NCBI GenBank assembly: GCA_021793295.1
Contig: JAJYTA010000023.1
Span: forward strand, 1-37,495
Source: Actinomycetes bacterium
GTDB lineage: Bacteria; Actinomycetota; Actinomycetes; Jiangellales; Jiangellaceae
DNA: 37,495 bases
Reading direction: 5' to 3'
Positions 14,371 to 21,390 of this stretch are shown in pieces (the first letter of the stretch is position 1; each line of letters starts with the position of its first letter). Made by a program: the position numbers and the translations under genes. The notes below the pieces were generated by a model that was not told where the DNA came from, did not search any database, and saw nothing but the letters and a program-made list of their open reading frames with translations.

Positions 14371-14925
14371 CTGTCCGTCGGCGAGGAGTTCGGCCCGATC
14401 ATCGACGCGGCGCGCTGTGGTGCGTCGTGGGCGCTGGAACGCCTGTACACCGACCTGGCCCCGGTCGTGACGGGCTACGCCAGGCTGCAGGGCTCGGACG
14501 AGCCCGACGATCTCGCCAGCGACGTGTTTCTCGGCGTCTTCGCCGGTCTTGCCGCCTTTGAGGGTGATGAGCGGCAGTTTCGTTCCTGGGTTTTCACCAT
14601 CGCGCACCGGCGGCTGGTCGACGAGCGGCGTCGGCGGGCCCGCCGGCCGGTCACGGTGACCGACCGTATCGATCTGCTCGACCGCAGACATGGCGACGCT
14701 GAAGAGGACGCGTTGGCGGCGCTCGGCCGCGGCCGGGTCGACGAACTGTGCGCTCAGCTCTCCGCGGACCAGCGCGAGGTGTTGCTGCTTCGGGTGGTGG
14801 CCGACCTCACCGTCGACCAGGTGGCCGAAGTCCTCGGCAAGTCCGTCGGTGCGGTCAAAGCGCTGCAGCGGCGAGGCCTGACGGCGCTGCGGAAGAAAAT
14901 TCTGCTTGAAGGCGTACCCCTGTGA
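14371..14925 (+). CDS. ECF-type sigma factor
   Basis: A 184-residue sigma factor with region 2 (ALERLYTDLAPVVTGYARLQG ... DLASDVFLGVF ... FRSWVFTIAHRRLVDERRRR) and region 4 (LSADQREVLLLRVVADLTVDQVAEVLGKSVGAVKALQRRGLTALR). There is no extra domain. GAGGAGG at 14358-14364 is followed 6 bases later by CTG TCC GTC GGC, so CTG 14371 is the most likely start and matches the usual MSVGE-type N-terminus. GTG 14329 is the nearest conventional in-frame start. The stop overlaps the GTG of the next gene as GTGA, a coupled sigma/anti-sigma pair. The response signal is unknown. Confidence 0.85.
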   Translation: MSVGEEFGPIIDAARCGASWALERLYTDLAPVVTGYARLQGSDEPDDLASDVFLGVFAGLAAFEGDERQFRSWVFTIAHRRLVDERRRRARRPVTVTDRIDLLDRRHGDAEEDALAALGRGRVDELCAQLSADQREVLLLRVVADLTVDQVAEVLGKSVGAVKALQRRGLTALRKKILLEGVPL

Positions 14926-15725
14926 GCGCGCCCAGCGATGACATGAACGAGATGCGTACTCAACGCCAGATCGACGACGCCACGGCTGAGGCTGTGCTGC
15001 GTGGCGACGTCGTCGTGCCCGAATTCCGGCCGGTCGCCGAGTTCGTGCAGGAGGTCAAGGCCGCGGGGACCGTTCGCGTCGCGCCGAGCCGCGAACTCGC
15101 CCAGCGCATGGCCACCGGCGATTTCAGCGGCATCGAGCCGGTAGCGCCGCCGGATTCGGTGGGCCGGCAGACGCGCCGCCGCCGGATGGCCGGAATGGGT
15201 GCTCGGGCGCGTTTCGCGACCGGGATGGCCGTCGTGCTCACCGCCTGCACCGGGGTGACCATGGCCGGTGCATGGCCCGACGGAGCCCAGCGCACTGTCG
15301 ACTCCATCATCAAGACGGTGCTGCCGTTCACAGCCGATGAGCGGGATGAGTCCGACGAGATCGCCGACGATGTCGACACGGAGTCGCCCGGCGTGCTGGA
15401 GCCGGCCGCAGACCCCGAACCCTACTCGGGCATCGGCCGGGCCGAGCAGAGCGGCGAGTCCGGCCGCTCCGCGTCGGGCACCAGCGAAGACGAGCTCCCT
15501 GCGAGCCGGCCGTCGGATCATCCGGGGCGGGGGGACTCCGACGGCAAGGGTTCGCCTGGGCAGAAGCCGTCGGAGCACCCCGGACAGGGGAACTCGAACG
15601 GCAAGGGTTCGCCCGGGCAGAAGCCGTCAGAGCACCCCGGACAGGGGAACTCGTCCGGTCAGTCGTCGAGCGCTGACCAGACGGGCGGGAAGTCAGAAAG
15701 CCGCTCTGCCGTTCGACGACGGTAG
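14922..15725 (+). CDS. Membrane-anchored anti-sigma factor-like protein
   Basis: A 267-residue protein cotranslated with the ECF sigma factor (GTGA overlap). The cytoplasmic N-terminal part (residues 1-90) contains the short RQIDDATAEAVLRGD and FRPVAEFVQEVKAAG helices that resemble sigma-binding segments of RsdA-like anti-sigma factors. One membrane segment follows (about 92-118, ARFATGMAVVLTACTGVTMAGA). The outer part is acidic and then low-complexity, with 2.6 copies of a 19-residue repeat, HPGQGNSNGKGSPGQKPSE. It is likely a one-pass regulator that holds the sigma factor at the membrane. No zinc (HxxxCxxC) motif is visible. Confidence 0.72.
   Translation: MSAPSDDMNEMRTQRQIDDATAEAVLRGDVVVPEFRPVAEFVQEVKAAGTVRVAPSRELAQRMATGDFSGIEPVAPPDSVGRQTRRRRMAGMGARARFATGMAVVLTACTGVTMAGAWPDGAQRTVDSIIKTVLPFTADERDESDEIADDVDTESPGVLEPAADPEPYSGIGRAEQSGESGRSASGTSEDELPASRPSDHPGRGDSDGKGSPGQKPSEHPGQGNSNGKGSPGQKPSEHPGQGNSSGQSSSADQTGGKSESRSAVRRR
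15519..15670 (+). repeat. 57-bp in-frame tandem repeats in the anti-sigma tail
   Basis: Two complete units (15519-15575 and 15576-15632) and a partial third unit (from 15633) encode a 19-residue Gly/Ser/Pro-rich repeat beginning HPG. Units one and two differ at few bases. The repeats form the outer tail of the anti-sigma-like protein. Confidence 0.85.
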
Positions 15726-15772
15726 GGCCCATGAGCGCCCGGCCGACGCGAAAGCGTCGCAACCGGGTCACG

Positions 15773-15813
15773 GGTTGCGGCCCCGGCTCGCTGCGGAGGC
15801 CGGGGCCGCAACC
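15773..15813. terminator. Perfect 15-bp stem-loop after the sigma/anti-sigma operon
   Basis: GGTTGCGGCCCCGGC (15773-15787) pairs perfectly with GCCGGGGCCGCAACC (15799-15813) around an 11-base loop. A smaller GACGC-GAAA-GCGTC hairpin lies just before it (about 15745-15758). It is a likely intrinsic terminator without a strong T-run, placed between the anti-sigma gene and cutA. Confidence 0.75.
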
Positions 15814-15881
15814 TCCTTGCTCGTCCTGGCGCGTTCGGGGCGCGCATGCCGTGGGGCCGCCTTCGCGGGTCGGCGAGGCGC

Positions 15882-15887
15882 TATTCT
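15882..15887 (+). promoter_or_regulatory. -10 box TATTCT of a probable leaderless cutA mRNA
   Basis: TATTCT ends 8 bases before ATG 15896, and there is no Shine-Dalgarno sequence. This is the standard geometry for leaderless actinobacterial genes transcribed by the housekeeping sigma factor. No convincing -35 box was found. Confidence 0.55.
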
Positions 15888-15895
15888 GCGACTGC

Positions 15896-16216
15896 ATGGA
15901 TGCCGAACACGTCATCGTGATGTCGACCACCGACAGTGAGCAGGCGGCTCAGCAGCTCGCCGCTGGTGCGGTCCGCGAGCGGCTCGCGGCGTGCGCGCAA
16001 ATCGTCGGCCCCATCACCAGCGTGTTCCGCTGGGAAGGCGACGTACAGACCGAGGCGGAGTGGCGCCTGGAGTTCAAGACGGCGGCCGACCGGAGCGAGG
16101 CGTTGCGCTCCTACATCATCGAGCACCATGGCTATGACGTTCCTGAGGTCGTCGTCGTCCCGGTCACCGCTGGTAGTCCTGAGTACCTGACGTGGGTGCG
16201 CGACGAGACGCGCTGA
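15896..16216 (+). CDS. cutA: CutA divalent-cation tolerance protein
   Basis: A 106-residue CutA1-like protein with the family signatures VIVMSTTDSEQAAQQLA, LAACAQIVGPITSVFRWEGDVQTEAEW, FKT and the C-terminal YDVPEVVVVPVTAGSPEYLTWV. CutA forms trimers of ferredoxin-like fold with a signalling-protein (PII-like) shape. It has been linked to copper and other divalent metals, but its exact role is unsettled. The ATG at 15896 gives the usual family length and is preceded by a -10 box only 8 bases away. It stands alone between a strong terminator and the STAS gene. Confidence 0.9.
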   Translation: MDAEHVIVMSTTDSEQAAQQLAAGAVRERLAACAQIVGPITSVFRWEGDVQTEAEWRLEFKTAADRSEALRSYIIEHHGYDVPEVVVVPVTAGSPEYLTWVRDETR

Positions 16217-16299
16217 CGTTCTCCTCTGACGGCAGGCCCGCGCGCCAAACCGGACGACGCCGCCAAACTAAACGATCTTGAAATGTGCCGTCCAACGTG

Positions 16300-16355
16300 C
16301 GAGAGTGACGGCGCGTGATCTTCCGAGACGCTCTTGACACGTTCTGTCACTCTCG
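16300..16355 (+). repeat. 10-bp inverted repeat framing a TTGACA promoter
   Basis: CGAGAGTGAC at 16300-16309 and its exact reverse complement GTCACTCTCG at 16346-16355 are 36 bases apart. The right arm lies between the -35 and -10 elements of the candidate promoter, so the pair could be two operator half-sites for a looping regulator or the arms of a long hairpin. GATCTT also occurs three times near here (from 16275, 16318 and 16372). Confidence 0.55.
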
Positions 16356-16362
16356 GTAATCG
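16334..16362 (+). promoter_or_regulatory. Candidate housekeeping promoter of the STAS gene
   Basis: TTGACA (16334-16339) matches the -35 consensus exactly. After 17 bases there is TAATCG (16357-16362), an imperfect -10. The GTG start lies 80 bases further on. The inverted repeat arm GTCACTCTCG fills most of the spacer. Confidence 0.45.
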
Positions 16363-16442
16363 TAGGCGTCGGATCTTGGCACCGATGAAGGAGCGCACCC
16401 GGTGGTCTCTGTGCTCTCAGCCCGGATGGTGGTGAGGCGGCA

Positions 16443-16838
16443 GTGAGCAACGACGTCACTGTGACCTACCGAGACTTCGGGGGATGCACGATCGTGACGG
16501 TACCTGGCGACGTCGATCAAGGAAGCGCGGACGAGATCAAGGCGTCCGCGGCTGCCGACGACGTCCGCCATGTCGTCCTCGACCTCGGCAACGCCAGCGC
16601 GGTTCATCCCGCGGCGGCGGACGTGTTGGCGGCGCTGCATCGGCGCACGCAGGAGCGCGGGGGCGGAGTCTGCTTCGTCACGCGCGAAGACGGCGTGCGC
16701 TCGCAAGTCAGCGCGGCCGCGGCCGGGTCGCCGATCTCGCCCTCGTTCTACGACGAGATCGGCGATGCCCTCGAAGCATCCATGGCCGCGCGCCAAGCGG
16801 CCCGGCGCGACTGTGACACCGTCAACGCCGCGGGCTGA
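16443..16838 (+). CDS. STAS domain protein (anti-anti-sigma factor-like)
   Basis: A 131-residue single STAS domain: VTYRDFGGCTIVTVPGDVD, then the VRHVVLDLGNASAVHPAAADVLAALHRRTQERGGGVCFV core. In SpoIIAA/RsbV-type proteins the loop after LDL contains a D-S-[SG]-G phosphorylation site; here it reads H55-P-A-A, so no serine is available at that place. It may act without phosphorylation or have another role. The GTG at 16443 follows GTGAGG at close distance. The gene is convergent with a SigB/F-type sigma factor 57 bases away, which makes a link to that sigma factor plausible but not shown. No RsbW-type kinase is in the window. Confidence 0.75.
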   Translation: MSNDVTVTYRDFGGCTIVTVPGDVDQGSADEIKASAAADDVRHVVLDLGNASAVHPAAADVLAALHRRTQERGGGVCFVTREDGVRSQVSAAAAGSPISPSFYDEIGDALEASMAARQAARRDCDTVNAAG

Positions 16839-16854
16839 CGGTCACCGCGGCGGT

Positions 16855-16882
16855 GGTGGCCCCGCCGTCCGGCGAGGCCACC
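16855..16882. terminator. Hairpin between the convergent STAS and sigma genes
   Basis: GGTGGCC (16855-16861) pairs with GGCCACC (16876-16882) around a 14-base loop that contains a smaller GC pairing. It lies between the two stop codons and probably serves both genes. Confidence 0.5.
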
Positions 16883-16894
16883 GTGGTTGGTGCA

Positions 16895-17734
16895 TCACGG
16901 CGCAGGTGTCGCCGCAGCCTTTCCGGTGGTCGTTTGCTCGTCCACCCCGAGGTCGCGACGCAATTGCGTCAGGATGCGCGCGAGCAGACGTGACACCTGC
17001 ATCTGGGTGACGCCGAGTTCCCGAGCGATCTCCTGCTGGGTCCAGCCGCGGAAGAACCGTAGGTACACGATTCGCCTGTCCCGCTCGCGCAGGCCTCGGC
17101 AGGCCGGACCCAACGCGACCACGGCCTCGGCCCGGTCGAAGCCGGTCTCGTCGTCGCCGAGCGCATCGGCCAGCGGGGTGTCCTCGCCGTCGGTGCCGCG
17201 GTAGTCGATGGAGGCCACGGTGAAGCACTCGTGCGAGGCGCTGGCCTCGAGCACTTCATCGAGGTCCACCTCGAGGTGTTCGGCGAGATCTGCCGCGGTC
17301 GGCGACGTGCCGAGCCGCTGGGCCACCTCTGACGAGGCGGCGGCGAGGGCAGAGTGCAGCTCCTGAACTCGCCGCGGTGGTCGTACCGCCCAGCCGTGGT
17401 CCCGGAAATGCCGTTTGACCTCACCGGTGATCGTGGGGACGGCGAACGAGGCGAAGTCCTTACCCATGTCGGGGTCGAACCGCCGCGCGGCGTTGACCAG
17501 ACCCAGGTAGGCCACCTGGACGAGGTCGTCGCGTTCGATGCCGCGACCGCTGTAGCGTTTGCCGATGGACTCGGCCAGGCCGAGGTTGAGCAGTACGGCC
17601 TCGTCGATGAGTCGGCGTCGCTCGGGTTCTGACGCGCTGGCCGCGGCCTTGAGGAGGCGATTGGTCAGCTCGTTGCGGTCGGCGTGCGGGTTTGTCGTAC
17701 GTGCATCGACGGGGGGCAGTGCCTTCATGGTCAT
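16895..17734 (-). CDS. SigB/SigF/SigG-family sigma factor
   Basis: A 279-residue sigma factor of the SigB/F/G group (group 3). Region 2 contains ESIGKRYSGRGIERDDLVQVAYLGLVNAARRFDP and FASFAVPTITGEVKRHFRDHGW. Region 3 begins VRPPRRVQELHSALAAA. Region 4 contains RDRRIVYLRFFRGWTQQEIARELGVTQMQVSRLLARIL. This group recognises GTTT/GGGTA promoters in other actinobacteria and Bacillus, the type found repeatedly in this window. ATG 17734 follows GGAGAGG with 9 bases between; ATG 17728 is also possible. No GGGTA site was found in front of this gene itself. Confidence 0.93.
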   Translation of the reverse strand: MTMKALPPVDARTTNPHADRNELTNRLLKAAASASEPERRRLIDEAVLLNLGLAESIGKRYSGRGIERDDLVQVAYLGLVNAARRFDPDMGKDFASFAVPTITGEVKRHFRDHGWAVRPPRRVQELHSALAAASSEVAQRLGTSPTAADLAEHLEVDLDEVLEASASHECFTVASIDYRGTDGEDTPLADALGDDETGFDRAEAVVALGPACRGLRERDRRIVYLRFFRGWTQQEIARELGVTQMQVSRLLARILTQLRRDLGVDEQTTTGKAAATPAP

Positions 17735-17800
17735 GGCCAAGCACCTCTCCAGATCGAAGCGGAGTGGCGTTTGCTTGACCACGTAGTCACACAGAATCAC

Positions 17801-17867
17801 GTTATCGGTCTGTTATCAAGTACGAGTCGGCGAAGTTTTTCGGTTGGTTCGTACCAGCATCGCTGGT
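17801..17867. promoter_or_regulatory. Repeats in the divergent region before the SigB/F-type gene
   Basis: GTTATC occurs twice with a 5-base gap (17801-17806 and 17812-17817). A hairpin-like palindrome ACCAGC-ATC-GCTGGT lies at 17853-17867. Both are in the 218-base gap between the sigma factor and the FhuF-like gene. They may be regulator sites; no canonical promoter could be placed with confidence. Confidence 0.3.
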
Positions 17868-17952
17868 GCAACCGATGGCATTGACCGGCCCGCTACGGCT
17901 CGGAGCAGCCCAGTTGCGGGTAGACCGGTGAGCTGCGGAGGTGGCAGAGATC

Positions 17953-18759
17953 ATGGCGGTGACCCGCGGTATGGCGAGCCTGCGCGCGGCCTGCCGGCTC
18001 GTGCCTGGCGTGCCGGTGCCCGAGCCGGCCACCGCGATCGCGAACCCCGGCTCGACGACGTGGGTCCCGGCCGCGCGGCTGGGTGAGCCGACTGTGGTGG
18101 CGACGGCGTTCGACGCTCTCCGCGCGGTGGGCGGCAGTCGCAACGCTGCCGCGATGGCCTTCCTCCAGGGCGTGGCTTACGCCGTCGTCGGCCCGACCGT
18201 CGCGGGTTCGCTGGGGCCTGGGGTGGTGCCGCCGCCGCAACCGGCTGGAGCGTGGTTCGGCTTCCGGGCCGGTGGGTTCTGTGACCGGGTGGCCTACGAG
18301 GCTCTCGACGTCGTGCCCGCTGAGCCGGGCGAATTCGAGGACCGGGTGGCGGAGTCGGCTCTAGAGGTGCTCACTCCGGTCGTCGACCACCTTCACCGCA
18401 GCAGTGGGCTGGGCGGTCGGGTTCTGTGGAGCACGGTGCCTGACTCGATCATGGCGATCGGACTGGCCTGGGCTGCGCGCTCCGCCGGCTCGCCGCGTGC
18501 GCTGCCCGCCGCGACGAGGCATGCGTGGTCGCGTTCCACCGCTCTGATCGACGCGCTGGCCCAGCGGGTGCCCAGCATGTCCGCGCGCCCCCGGCGCTTG
18601 CGGGTGACCGGTCCGGGCGGGGCCGTGACCTGGATGGTGCGCGGCGGATGTTGCTTCGTCTATCGCGACACGGCCCAGTACTGCTTGGCCTGTCCGGTCA
18701 TGGACGATGACGCGCGCGGCGAGCTGCTGATGGGCTGGTTGCTCGGATCCGACGGGTGA
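17953..18759 (+). CDS. FhuF-like (2Fe-2S) ferric-siderophore reductase family protein
   Basis: A 268-residue protein whose C-terminus carries the FhuF-type motif CC-x9-C-x2-C (GGCCFVYRDTAQYCLACPVM), which binds a [2Fe-2S] cluster in ferric-siderophore reductases. The N-terminal two thirds are alpha-helical and only weakly conserved, as usual for this family. It may reduce iron from imported siderophores in the cytoplasm, although no siderophore genes are nearby. ATG 17953 follows GGAGGTGG at 17937-17944; GTG 17941 is an alternative inside that sequence. It is convergent with the cold-shock gene, separated by a strong terminator. Confidence 0.78.
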   Translation: MAVTRGMASLRAACRLVPGVPVPEPATAIANPGSTTWVPAARLGEPTVVATAFDALRAVGGSRNAAAMAFLQGVAYAVVGPTVAGSLGPGVVPPPQPAGAWFGFRAGGFCDRVAYEALDVVPAEPGEFEDRVAESALEVLTPVVDHLHRSSGLGGRVLWSTVPDSIMAIGLAWAARSAGSPRALPAATRHAWSRSTALIDALAQRVPSMSARPRRLRVTGPGGAVTWMVRGGCCFVYRDTAQYCLACPVMDDDARGELLMGWLLGSDG

Positions 18760-18772
18760 GCCGGGCCAGACG

Positions 18773-18813
18773 CACCACTGCCCCCTCACCTGGATGGTGA
18801 AGGGGCAGCGGTG
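18773..18813. terminator. Strong bidirectional terminator hairpin
   Basis: CTGCCCC (18778-18784) pairs with GGGGCAG (18802-18808). The stem continues inward with TCACC/GGTGA and outward with CACC/GGTG, broken by single mismatches, around a TGGAT loop. It lies between two convergent stop codons. Confidence 0.8.
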
Positions 18814-18824
18814 TGACGGGTTGG

Positions 18825-19028
18825 TCAGACCGGACGCACCAAGTCCGCCTGCGGCCCCTTGGGGCCCTGGGTGATCTCGAACTCCACCCGCTGATTCTCG
18901 TCCAGCGTGCGGTAGCCCTCGGTCTGGATCGCCGAGTAGTGCACGAAGACATCGGGCTCGCCGTTGTCTTGCGCAATGAAGCCGAAGCCCTTCTCGGCGT
19001 TGAACCACTTGACGGTTCCCTGTGCCAT
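18825..19028 (-). CDS. Cold-shock domain protein (CspA family)
   Basis: A 67-residue cold-shock protein with RNP1 KGFGFI and RNP2 VFVHYSAI, starting [18 protein letters not shown]. It binds single-stranded RNA and DNA as an RNA chaperone. ATG 19028 is supported by AGGAGG 9 bases upstream and by the universal MxxGTVKWFN start. The upstream space is 267 bases and contains hairpins, so a long structured leader like that of other csp genes is possible. Confidence 0.95.
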   Translation of the reverse strand: MAQGTVKWFNAEKGFGFIAQDNGEPDVFVHYSAIQTEGYRTLDENQRVEFEITQGPKGPQADLVRPV

Positions 19029-19295
19029 GTGCTGTGTCCTCCTACGGGACGGTGTCGGAAGCCGCACCGTGCGACTCCGGGTTGCTGCCGCCGTCTCCCG
19101 CTACCACAGTGCTGGGCACAGAGAAGCGAAAAACGCCCGCGATAACATCCCACGGGCGTTCAAGGACGTGCGAGGAACTGTTACTGCAACCGCCGAAACA
19201 GTACCACCTTGGGCCCGCGCCGGGAAGCATACGATGGTTCGAGCCTTGATGCACAAGTGCGAATCTCGCTGTGTGAACAGGGGAGAGCCCGGGTC
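19029..19295 (-). other. Intergenic region or csp leader (267 bases)
   Basis: No coding signal was seen. On the minus strand it contains the hairpin AACGCCCG...CGGGCGTTTTTCG (19131-19160) and a second inverted pair ACTGTT/AACAGT (around 19176-19202). It must hold the csp promoter, but no clear -35/-10 pair was identified. Confidence 0.5.
19131..19160 (-). terminator. Hairpin with T-run, ung terminator or csp leader attenuator
   Basis: On the minus strand AACGCCCG pairs with CGGGCGTT over a 13-base loop, followed directly by TTTCG, a classical intrinsic-terminator form that is rare in this GC-rich window. It lies 135 bases after the ung stop and about 100 bases before the csp start, so it may end ung transcripts or act within the csp leader. 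Confidence 0.6.
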
Positions 19296-19973
19296 TCAGG
19301 GCAACTTCCAATCGACCGGCGGCAGCCCTGTGTCCTGCAGCAAGGCGTTTGCGCGGCTGAACGGCCGGGAGCCGAAGAATCCGTTGCGAGCTGACATCGG
19401 GCTCGGGTGGGCGGATTCGATGCACGGAATGTTATGAAGAAGTGGCCGAAGGTTTCTCGCATCGCGTCCCCAAAGAATGGCGACGAACGGCGTGGGACGG
19501 TTGACGAGGGCTCGGATGGCCTGTTCGGTCACCTGCTCCCATCCCTTTCCCCGGTGTGACGCCGGCGAACGCGGCGCGACCGTGAGGGCGCGGTTGAGCA
19601 GAAGCACGCCGTTGTCCGCCCACGGCGACAGATCGCCCGTGCTCGGCATCGGATGACCGAGGTCGGACACGTACTCCTGGAAGATGTTGACCAAGCTCGG
19701 GGGTAGCGGGCGTACGTGCGGCGCGACGGAGAAGCTCAAGCCGACGGCATGGCCGGGCGTCGGATAGGGATCCTGCCCGACGATCAGCACGCGTACGTCG
19801 TCGAACGGCTGGGTGAAGGCCCGCAGGACGTTGGGGCCGGCGGGCAGGTAGCTGCGTCCGGCGGCGAGCTCGGCGCGCAGAAACTCGCCCATCTCCGCGA
19901 TCTTTCCCGCGACGGGCTCCAAAGCCCGGGCCCATCCGGGTTCCACGAGTTCGTGCAGTGGTCGGGCGGTCAT
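19296..19973 (-). CDS. ung: Uracil-DNA glycosylase, family 1
   Basis: A 225-residue family 1 uracil-DNA glycosylase that removes uracil from DNA. The catalytic motif is [11 protein letters not shown] with D68; the YP form in place of YH is the usual actinobacterial version. The motif [10 protein letters not shown] and the C-terminal [18 protein letters not shown] loop are intact. ATG 19973 begins [10 protein letters not shown]. The start is only 16 bases from the start of the divergent G6PDH gene. Together with UdgX and the HhH-GPD protein it gives three base-excision type proteins in about 20 kb. Confidence 0.95.
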   Translation of the reverse strand: MTARPLHELVEPGWARALEPVAGKIAEMGEFLRAELAAGRSYLPAGPNVLRAFTQPFDDVRVLIVGQDPYPTPGHAVGLSFSVAPHVRPLPPSLVNIFQEYVSDLGHPMPSTGDLSPWADNGVLLLNRALTVAPRSPASHRGKGWEQVTEQAIRALVNRPTPFVAILWGRDARNLRPLLHNIPCIESAHPSPMSARNGFFGSRPFSRANALLQDTGLPPVDWKLP

Positions 19974-19989
19974 GGCGCACACTGTATCG

Positions 19990-21381
19990 ATGGGTGATCC
20001 ACCGACACGGAGTCCGGCCGTCAACACGCTGCTGATCCTCGGGGGCCACGGTGACCTCGCGACGCGATACCTGCTACCGGCAGCAGCGGAACTCATCGAC
20101 GCCGGCTTGTTCCCGGCCCGGCTGCGGATCGTGGCCGTCGACCGCGCCGAGATCGACACGGCCGACTACCGCGATCACGTCGTCGACGAACTGCGCCAGC
20201 ACGCCCCACACCTGCCCGAGCGCACTCGGGCCGAGCTGTGCTCGCGGCTGGATTACCGGCCTGGCAGCGCCACCGAGGCCGGCGACCTCCGCGCCGCGGT
20301 GGCCGGGTTGGACGGAGCGATCGCGGTCTACCTCGCGCTGCCCAACGCGGTGTTCCATGACACCATCGCGTCGCTGGGCGAGGTCGGCCTGCCGCCGGGC
20401 AGCCGGCTGGTCGTGGAGAAGCCGTTCGGCGTCGACCAGGCTGATGCACAGCAGCTCAACGCATTGATCCGGCAGGAGTTCAGCGAGGATCACGTCTTCC
20501 GCATCGACCACGTCCTCGGCGAGCAGATCGTCCTCGACGTGCTCGGCTTGCGGTTCGGCAACCGGCTGTTCGAATCCGCCTGGACCGCCGAGCACATCGA
20601 ATCGGTGGACATCGTCTTCGACGAGACCATCGCGCTCGAGGGCCGCGCGGGATACTACGACCACGCGGGCGCGCTGCGTGACATGATCCAGAACCACTTG
20701 CTGCAGATGCTCGCCGTGGTCGCCATGGAGCCGCCCACCGAACTGAACGAGCGCGAGTTGCGTGACCGCAAGGCCGACGTGTTGCGGGCGGTACGGCCAC
20801 CCGAGCCGGCACGGATGCGCGAAGCGTCGCGCCGGGCCCGCTACAGTGCCGGACGGTCTCCGGACGGCTCGGCCGTACCGGCTTATGTCGACGAACCCGA
20901 CGTCGACGCCGATCGGGCCACCGAGACCTACGCCGAGGTGACGTTCAGCATCCACAACGTGCGATGGGCCGGCGTGCCGTTCCGGTTGCGCACCGGCAAG
21001 GCACTCGGCGCGGATCGCCGTGAGATCGTCGTCCGGTTCCGGCCGCCGAATCACCAGCCGTTCGACAACCGAGGCGCTGTCGAGCAGTTGCGGTTCACCA
21101 TGGGGCCGGACTCCATCCGCTTCGACGTCAATCTGAACGGCGCCGGCGACCCGGCGGAGTTGCAGTCGCAGGCGTTCGTGGCCGACGTGGGCGAGCAGCG
21201 TCTGCCTTCCTACAGCCGGCTGCTGCGCGAGGTCGTCGCGGGCGATACCACGCTGTCGGTCCGCGGCGACGAGGCCGAAGAGTGCTGGCGCATCGTCGAG
21301 CCGGTGCTCGCGGCATGGACGGCAGGAGAGGTCCCGCTGGAGGAGTACCCGGCCGGATCGGACGGACCGGGGGCGCGCTGA
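19990..21381 (+). CDS. zwf: Glucose-6-phosphate dehydrogenase-like protein with altered active site
   Basis: A 463-residue G6PDH-family protein. The NADP-binding loop is [15 protein letters not shown] (17-31), the conserved EKPFG is at 143-147, and the C-terminal half carries [15 protein letters not shown] and RTGKAL. The substrate-binding motif RIDHYLGKE reads R171-IDHVLGEQ179. The base H174 is kept, but the tyrosine is V175 and the lysine that binds the sugar phosphate is E178. It may therefore use another substrate or be weakly active. ATG 19990 is the chosen start; there is no ribosome site and the divergent ung start is 16 bases away. No opcA, gnd or pgl gene is adjacent. Confidence 0.8.
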   Translation: MGDPPTRSPAVNTLLILGGHGDLATRYLLPAAAELIDAGLFPARLRIVAVDRAEIDTADYRDHVVDELRQHAPHLPERTRAELCSRLDYRPGSATEAGDLRAAVAGLDGAIAVYLALPNAVFHDTIASLGEVGLPPGSRLVVEKPFGVDQADAQQLNALIRQEFSEDHVFRIDHVLGEQIVLDVLGLRFGNRLFESAWTAEHIESVDIVFDETIALEGRAGYYDHAGALRDMIQNHLLQMLAVVAMEPPTELNERELRDRKADVLRAVRPPEPARMREASRRARYSAGRSPDGSAVPAYVDEPDVDADRATETYAEVTFSIHNVRWAGVPFRLRTGKALGADRREIVVRFRPPNHQPFDNRGAVEQLRFTMGPDSIRFDVNLNGAGDPAELQSQAFVADVGEQRLPSYSRLLREVVAGDTTLSVRGDEAEECWRIVEPVLAAWTAGEVPLEEYPAGSDGPGAR

Positions 21382-21390
21382 ACCGGCGCG

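Noticed and set aside
16274-16378. Three GATCTT hexamers as a regulator-binding array
   Set aside because: Spacings (43 and 54 bases) and flanks differ, so chance is a sufficient explanation; recorded only as a note at the inverted repeat.
17918-17923. GGGTAG before the FhuF-like gene as another SigB/F-type promoter
   Set aside because: No GTTT, GTGT or GNNT lies at 14-16 bases upstream; only a GGCT at 17 bases, which is too weak.
19230-19260. GGTTCGAGCC as a tRNA T-loop
   Set aside because: The flanking bases do not form the 5-bp T-stem and no acceptor stem or anticodon arm can be drawn around it.
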